Below, one piece after another: positions 59,357 through 64,000 of a stretch of 64,000 bases of DNA (position 1 is its first letter; every line of letters begins with the position of its first letter). The DNA is taken from assembly GCA_000818945.1 (NCBI GenBank), contig KN805378.1:581488-645487 (forward strand). Reading direction: 5' to 3'. The notes under the pieces are model-generated. The model saw nothing but the letters and a program-made list of their open reading frames with translations, made no database searches and was not told the DNA's origin. A program made the position numbers and the translations under genes. The stretch is from Schizochytrium sp. CCTCC M209059. Taxonomy: Eukaryota; Sar; Bigyra; Thraustochytrida; Thraustochytriidae.

Positions 59357-60057
59357 TTTCCCTCCCGCCCAGCGCTCGTACCTGCTCGCGGTCCGGGGGG
59401 CGGTATGTATGTGGAGCTGCTGCTTGCTCTTTCTTGCGCACAAGCGAGCGGTGGCACGAGTGAGCTCTTTTCTTAAGCGATCGAGCACTCACTGGCAAGC
59501 TGCTGCAGCTGCAACGAGGCCTCGGGGTCGAGGCGGCCGGCGCTCGCGAGCGCGAGGCGGCCGGCGTGCTCTCGTACGGCCTGGCGCGGCAGTCACGCTC
59601 CTTGGGCTGGCAGGCAGGCAGGCAGGCAGGCAGGGCCAGACAGACTTTCGTGGGCACTGCTGCGGCTGCTGATGGTTGTGTGCAGTCAGTCAGTCACTCA
59701 CTGCCAGTGTGCAGCACGTGCAGGACGCGCGCCTGGCTTGTAATTCCTGCGAGTCGTATAGTCCTTGCGTAGTATTGGCCTGGGTGGCTTACGAAGCAAG
59801 TCGAGAGTGCCGTGGTATCATCTCACGCCGTCGGGGAATATGACGCAAAAGTGAGGTCAGCTCGATTCGGGTTTGCTGCGAAGCCTGCCGCTCGCGCAAC
59901 AACGCCGCCGCTCGCGGCAGCGACATGGGTTAGGAAGAACTTAATCTGGCAGCGACAGGGGTGAATCTCCGTGTCGTGAGTAGTAGTAAGTAAAGCAAGT
60001 TTGGGTCCGCTGCCGCTTGGGTTGGGTGCTGCAGACTTGACGCCCGACCGGCCTCGA

Positions 60058-60106
60058 TGCCAAGCCAAGCCAAGCCAAGCCAAGCCAAGCCAAGCCAAGC
60101 CAAGCT
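60058..60106. repeat. (CAAGC)n pentanucleotide array
   Basis: Nine to ten perfect CAAGC copies in a divergent intergenic region. It is the reverse-complement class of TTGGC. Confidence 0.9.
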
Positions 60107-60456
60107 AATGGTCATGGCGGATGAAAATGACCCTAAAAAGGAGGACAAAAATTCACTACAGGCCGCAGCGCAGCCGCCGCACAACTGCTAACAAACAGTA
60201 AGTTAGCAGCAGCAGCAGACACAATTCATCAAAAGCGTGCAGCGTCTGCGTGGCCTTGCGATACGTTGCATTGCCTGCTGCTGCTCTTGCTCTTTCGTGT
60301 AGCATGCAGCAGCAGAAGACTGTGATGGACACATCCAAACAAAAGACGGATTCCCGGGCTAAACCTTCCTTCCTTGGCAAGCATCAGCACGCGCGTGCGC
60401 AAGGCGCAAGCCCACAGCGCCTTGCAGTGCTGTGCAGACGCGCTGCCCGCACCGCG

Positions 60457-60502
60457 CTGCTCTGCTCTGCTCTGCTCTGCTCTGCTCTGCCCTGCTCTGC
60501 TA
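60457..60502. repeat. (GCTCT)n pentanucleotide array
   Basis: About eight GCTCT copies with one C-for-T change near the end. Confidence 0.9.
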
Positions 60503-61245
60503 AAGCTGGCCGCGAGCTACTCACGCCACGAGTGGCAAAATGTCTACGCAGCAGCCAGGCGGCATCATAGATTCGCGCGCGCGCGCACGTGTCTCCACGT
60601 CGCGCCGAACACCGGCTCGTGTCTGGCCCTCCATCCGCGCGAGAACAGGCCCCGCGCGCCGGGTTTTACCCATACCCGCCGTGCCCCGCAACCCGCAAAG
60701 AGACCCAAACGCTTTTGGGCCAGAAACCCAGTTCCTGTCTCCGGCGGTCTGGCTGAACGCCAACTCAGCGGAGGCGCCACGCGCGCGACACGCGCGTCGG
60801 AACCTGCGCGGCAGCGGCAGACCTGCAGCTGCAGCTGGCCCCGCGCCTCGCGCCCAGGTCCCCGGCCCCTCCGCGACCGGCCGCGCGCGGTGCAGAGCGC
60901 GGCGCGGCGCCGGCGGCCCGGGCTCCGGCCTTGCCCGTCTCATCCTGCCTTGTGCAGCGGCGCCGAGTCCGCATCTTGGACGCGGCGCGGCGCGGAAGCA
61001 CAAGACCGTGCCCGCCCGCGCGCCTGCCTGCCTGCCCGCGCGGACGGACGCCGCCGCGGCCTGCGCGGCGGAGCCGGAACGGCGGAGGGGCGCGGGAGGC
61101 AGCGCGGAGCGCAGCGCCCTCGCCGCGACAGAGGTCGGTCGGCCGAGCTGTCTCGAGAGCAAGGCGCCGAGGAGCGACTCCCGCGTACTCGTACGTACGT
61201 ACTTACGCCCAGGCAGCCAGGCAAGGGGCGCACGAGCCCGGGGAA

Positions 61246-61276
<31 letters not shown>

Positions 61277-61340
61277 GCTGCAGCAGTTTGCGTAGCGGCG
61301 ACTTGATCCGTGGCCGCCTCTTGTCTTACTTGCTTCGATC

Positions 61341-61384
61341 TGCTGAGCTGAGCTGAGCTGAGCTGAGCTGAGCGGAGCTGAGCG
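61341..61384. repeat. (GCTGA)n pentanucleotide array
   Basis: About eight GCTGA copies with one GCGGA variant, ending 79 bp upstream of the 784-aa gene start and so possibly in its leader. Confidence 0.9.
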
Positions 61385-61462
61385 TGCGCGGCGCAGAGCC
61401 CTCTCGCGGCGCCCGTTTCTGAGCACTCTCTATCCTTGACGTGATCGCAGTGGCGACCGAGC

Positions 61463-63817
61463 ATGGAAAAAGAGAAATCCGAAGTTGAGGACGACTTCGA
61501 TCTTGGACTTATGGATAACCTCGCTTCGCTGAGCTGGGGCGAAGTTTCCCTCTTGCTCAACGAGGTCGAACAAAATGGGAACTTTGCTCCTCTCGAAGGC
61601 CATGAGCTTAATCGAGCATTCGACGATGATGAAGAAGACGATGCAAGTGGGAAACTCGGATCTTCCTGGCCCGCGGGTGGGCACAAGGCACCTGGAGACA
61701 ACTCTCGCACCTTTTCTCGCGCCAAACGTCCTCTCGAAAGGGACACAGAGACAAAATCTCTCGATGACCATACGCGTTCGATAACTACTCCTGCAGGGCA
61801 GTCTTCCTCGTCGTCTGTGTCTCATGCTTCTGTAGACCCACACGCAAATGGTACTTCAACGGCCGCAACAGCTGCGCGAGGCCATCCGCAAACCGCAACA
61901 CAAGCCGAGCGCTCCTATTCTTCTACCTACTACAGTAACGATGCTTCGCTGCACGATCCCCATGCGTGGATCCCACATGGACCTGATCCTGGCATGGACC
62001 TTCACATTCCATCGCCTCATGACATACGCGGGTCCCTTCCTCCAGATGTGACGTCCTCTTCTCAGCACTCGCACCAGACACATTCACACTATGCGCCGCC
62101 CTATAATTATACACAGCAGGTACACCCTTTTGCAAATCGTCACGCCTTTAACAACGAACCATCACTCACGCAACAGCATGCACCTCCACCCGATCCAGCG
62201 GGGTTTTCCGCACAGCTAAACTCGCGAACCTTTGTTCCAAGGCCAGCAAGCTCACCCTACACACACATTTCGTCACCCCCATTCGCTGCTTCTTCTTCTT
62301 CTTCGACGCACGCTCCCTCATCGCAGACGCAGACGCAGACGCAGGCGCATGGCAATGTGTCTGGCCCATCTGCAAGCACAGCCGAGAGCGCACAAAAGAA
62401 GCCCACACCCCGCGCCACAATTGTATCTGATACTCGCGAAGACCCTGCGCCGCCCGGCGCTCTCACTTTTGACCAGGTCTACGACCTTTTATCGCGTGCT
62501 GCAGAAGGAGAGTTTGAAGACTCCATTGCTCGTCGACATGGCGTCAGCCCTGTGAACCCAGAGGGCCCGAGAAGCTTTTATGTTGTCGATCGAACGAATG
62601 GGGCAGATGTCTCCAATCTCTACGAAGTGGAGCAAAACCTCGCGCGGGCTGTGCGTCTTCGCTCCACGAAAAAATTCCACTGGATTGACGCGCAAAATGG
62701 TCTCCAATATCGCGAACTTGCGCAAAAGGAGCGCAAGACGGGCAAGATTCTTGATTTTAGCGGATGTGTCTACACGCTGGCCGCGCGTAAATCCAAGGAC
62801 GCGCCGCGTGAGATCCCGTTTCCCAACCTCCAATTTCTCCAGGTCTGGTACCTTCGCGAGTTTCCCAAGAATTCGCGCGCCGCGAGGAACAATAGGCTAC
62901 AGAATCAACATTCCCCTGCATCCTCACCTTCTGCCGCAGGACCGCCCATTGTATCGCCATCGAGCTCTCCGGTTGCCTACCCTTCGCCCGCGGCGTCAGT
63001 GTCTTCGGGAGGTCTCGATTCCACCGCCTCTGCTCAAGTTCGAAGCGCCGCTGTGCCAGCTTTTGTGGCGGCAGCCTCCTCTGCGAGCACATCGCACGTT
63101 GCATCGTCGTCCACCCGGCTCAAAAAGGAGCACACTGAGCCTGACGAAGCGCCCGAATTCCGGAGTCTCGCAATTAGCGAGCCTGCACCGGCGCCGCGTC
63201 TCGGTCCATCTGATGAAGTGCAGCGCGTTGCCTTTGAGATTTACAATCGCACGTGCTCCACGCTCGACCCACAAGAGTGGAAAAGCTGGACGGAAAAGTA
63301 CGGTGGCTTTTTGCGCTCCGAAAACTTTGCAAAGGCATTACGTCTCTACATTTCTCGTGATGATCCCCGACTCAAAGAGGACTTCTTGTTTCCTGCAAAG
63401 CAAGCCCTCATCGACGGTCTGCCTGTAGGAAATTTTAGAGCGACTGTTGACGTCGACATTACGACAAATGGCGGCACCTGTGTCTTTAGCGACAAGGTCT
63501 TCAATGAAATTGTGGGTCAAGACCCACTTGGCATGAAAGGGTTCTTTGTCTCTGTTCTATCTCCGCTGCAGCGTCTGTGCATGTCGCGTGTCTGGCTCAA
63601 GCGCATTCACGAATCGGGACAGTCGTATCTCGAATATTTTGCCACCTCGCGCATTACCCAGGGCGCATTCACGCTGCGGAGCGGAGAAGTCAAGGTCCTG
63701 CGCAGCGACAACCGCGTTCTTCGAGACGAGGACGGAAATCCCTTCATCCATGTGCGTGTTCAGGATCTTTCACACCTGTACCCGGACATCGTGTCTTTAC
63801 CTCCATTTCTCGAGTAG
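61463..63817 (+). CDS. Orphan protein, 784 aa, with two folded-looking blocks
   Basis: Function not recognised. The N-terminus is acidic (MEKEKSEVEDDFDLGLMDN). Residues 60-330 are Ser/His/Pro/Gln-rich and disordered, with a GCAGAC-encoded Gln-Thr repeat near 290-297. Block 1 (about 333-470) runs from LTFDQVYDLLSRAAEGEFED through FSGCVYTLAARK to FPNLQFLQVWYLREF. After a Ser/Pro/Ala linker, block 2 (about 584-784) runs from VQRVAFEIYNRTCSTLDPQE through FSDKVFNEIVGQDPLGMKGF to DGNPFIHVRV and the C-terminus. Part of block 2 has a PAS-like rhythm (FNEIVGQDPLG), but that is weak. The N-terminal acidic region and large disordered part would suit a transcription regulator; this is inference only. It starts at the first ATG of the frame and has good codon use. 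It ends 13 bp before an assembly gap. Confidence 0.82.
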   Translation: MEKEKSEVEDDFDLGLMDNLASLSWGEVSLLLNEVEQNGNFAPLEGHELNRAFDDDEEDDASGKLGSSWPAGGHKAPGDNSRTFSRAKRPLERDTETKSLDDHTRSITTPAGQSSSSSVSHASVDPHANGTSTAATAARGHPQTATQAERSYSSTYYSNDASLHDPHAWIPHGPDPGMDLHIPSPHDIRGSLPPDVTSSSQHSHQTHSHYAPPYNYTQQVHPFANRHAFNNEPSLTQQHAPPPDPAGFSAQLNSRTFVPRPASSPYTHISSPPFAASSSSSTHAPSSQTQTQTQAHGNVSGPSASTAESAQKKPTPRATIVSDTREDPAPPGALTFDQVYDLLSRAAEGEFEDSIARRHGVSPVNPEGPRSFYVVDRTNGADVSNLYEVEQNLARAVRLRSTKKFHWIDAQNGLQYRELAQKERKTGKILDFSGCVYTLAARKSKDAPREIPFPNLQFLQVWYLREFPKNSRAARNNRLQNQHSPASSPSAAGPPIVSPSSSPVAYPSPAASVSSGGLDSTASAQVRSAAVPAFVAAASSASTSHVASSSTRLKKEHTEPDEAPEFRSLAISEPAPAPRLGPSDEVQRVAFEIYNRTCSTLDPQEWKSWTEKYGGFLRSENFAKALRLYISRDDPRLKEDFLFPAKQALIDGLPVGNFRATVDVDITTNGGTCVFSDKVFNEIVGQDPLGMKGFFVSVLSPLQRLCMSRVWLKRIHESGQSYLEYFATSRITQGAFTLRSGEVKVLRSDNRVLRDEDGNPFIHVRVQDLSHLYPDIVSLPPFLE

Positions 63818-63829
63818 CCTACCCCCCCC

Positions 63830-64000
63830 NNNNNNNNNNNNNNNNNNNNNNNNNNNNNNNNNNNNNNNNNNNNNNNNNNNNNNNNNNNNNNNNNNNNNNN
63901 NNNNNNNNNNNNNNNNNNNNNNNNNNNNNNNNNNNNNNNNNNNNNNNNNNNNNNNNNNNNNNNNNNNNNNNNNNNNNNNNNNNNNNNNNNNNNNNNNNNN
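63830..64000. other. Assembly gap at the window end (171 N)
   Basis: Unknown bases that begin directly after a run of nine C, 12 bp past the stop codon of the 784-aa gene. Confidence 1.

Larger units (their letters stand above)
59357..61462. promoter_or_regulatory. Divergent intergenic region (RING protein / 784-aa orphan)
   Basis: This 2.1-kb GC-rich region lies between outward-facing starts. It contains GGCA repeats (59608-59632), a CAAGC pentamer array (60058-60106), a GCTCT array (60457-60502), a GGC run (61247-61277) and a GCTGA array (61341-61384). Overlapping open frames of up to 310 codons on both strands are Ala/Arg/Gly/Pro low complexity. No gene is supported. Confidence 0.5.

Noticed and set aside
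60374..61426. Overlapping 250-310-codon frames upstream of the 784-aa gene
   Set aside because: They are open on three frames at once, extremely Ala/Arg/Pro-rich, and driven by GC content and tandem repeats.

Overview
This window is nuclear DNA from a GC-rich, gene-dense unicellular eukaryote. Typical eukaryotic proteins are present: a PSTAIRE cyclin-dependent kinase, Rab geranylgeranyltransferase alpha, USP14/Ubp6, holocytochrome c synthase, VPS13, 14-3-3, EMC4 and a ZIP transporter. There are no operons or bacterial ribosome sites, and genes stand alone on both strands. Introns are rare: I could place them in only two of 20 genes (three in the CDK, one in the GYF-domain gene), all GT..AG. 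Even the 11.6-kb VPS13 gene is a single open frame. Few introns, protein low-complexity inserts and signalling-domain combinations fit a thraustochytrid/labyrinthulomycete stramenopile. That placement is inference, because no rRNA or marker gene is present.

Layout. 0.4-1.8 kb: CDK (-). 2.6-3.7 kb: RabGGTase alpha (-), divergent from a 1549-aa orphan alpha-helical protein (+, 4.0-8.6 kb). 9.0-10.5 kb: USP14/Ubp6 (-), divergent from a single-pass membrane RGS protein (+, 11.7-13.2 kb). 13.6-14.5 kb: holocytochrome c synthase (-). 16.1-18.0 kb: C1-C1-RhoGAP (+). 18.7-30.3 kb: VPS13 with an embedded PDZ-like domain (+). 30.4-32.5 kb: low-complexity basic protein (-). 33.1-34.3 kb: EF-hand-like protein (+). 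34.6-37.9 kb: coiled-coil protein (+). 38.5-39.3 kb: 14-3-3 (-). 39.3-41.9 kb: gene-poor, with a 515-bp assembly gap. 41.9-43.4 kb: DXD glycosyltransferase (-). 43.7-45.6 kb: coiled-coil/GYF protein (-). 46.4-47.0 kb: EMC4 (+). 47.5-52.6 kb: two divergently transcribed paralogues with an EGF-like ectodomain and seven membrane helices. 53.1-54.5 kb: His-rich ZIP transporter (-). 57.1-59.4 kb: RING protein with a duplicated C-terminal module (-). 61.5-63.8 kb: orphan with two conserved-looking blocks (+). The window ends in a gap.

There is no single pathway cluster. Several genes share signalling or membrane themes: the 7TM pair and RGS protein (possible G-protein signalling), C1-RhoGAP, 14-3-3, and VPS13/RabGGTase/EMC4 (membrane traffic and ER). 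Whether they cooperate is speculation. The strongest candidate for something undescribed is the divergent EGF-7TM pair. Next are the PDZ-bearing VPS13, the RING protein with the internal repeat and the single-pass RGS protein. Intergenic regions, above all those between divergent genes, carry tandem penta-/tetranucleotide repeats and recurrent TAGGCCTA-type palindromes.
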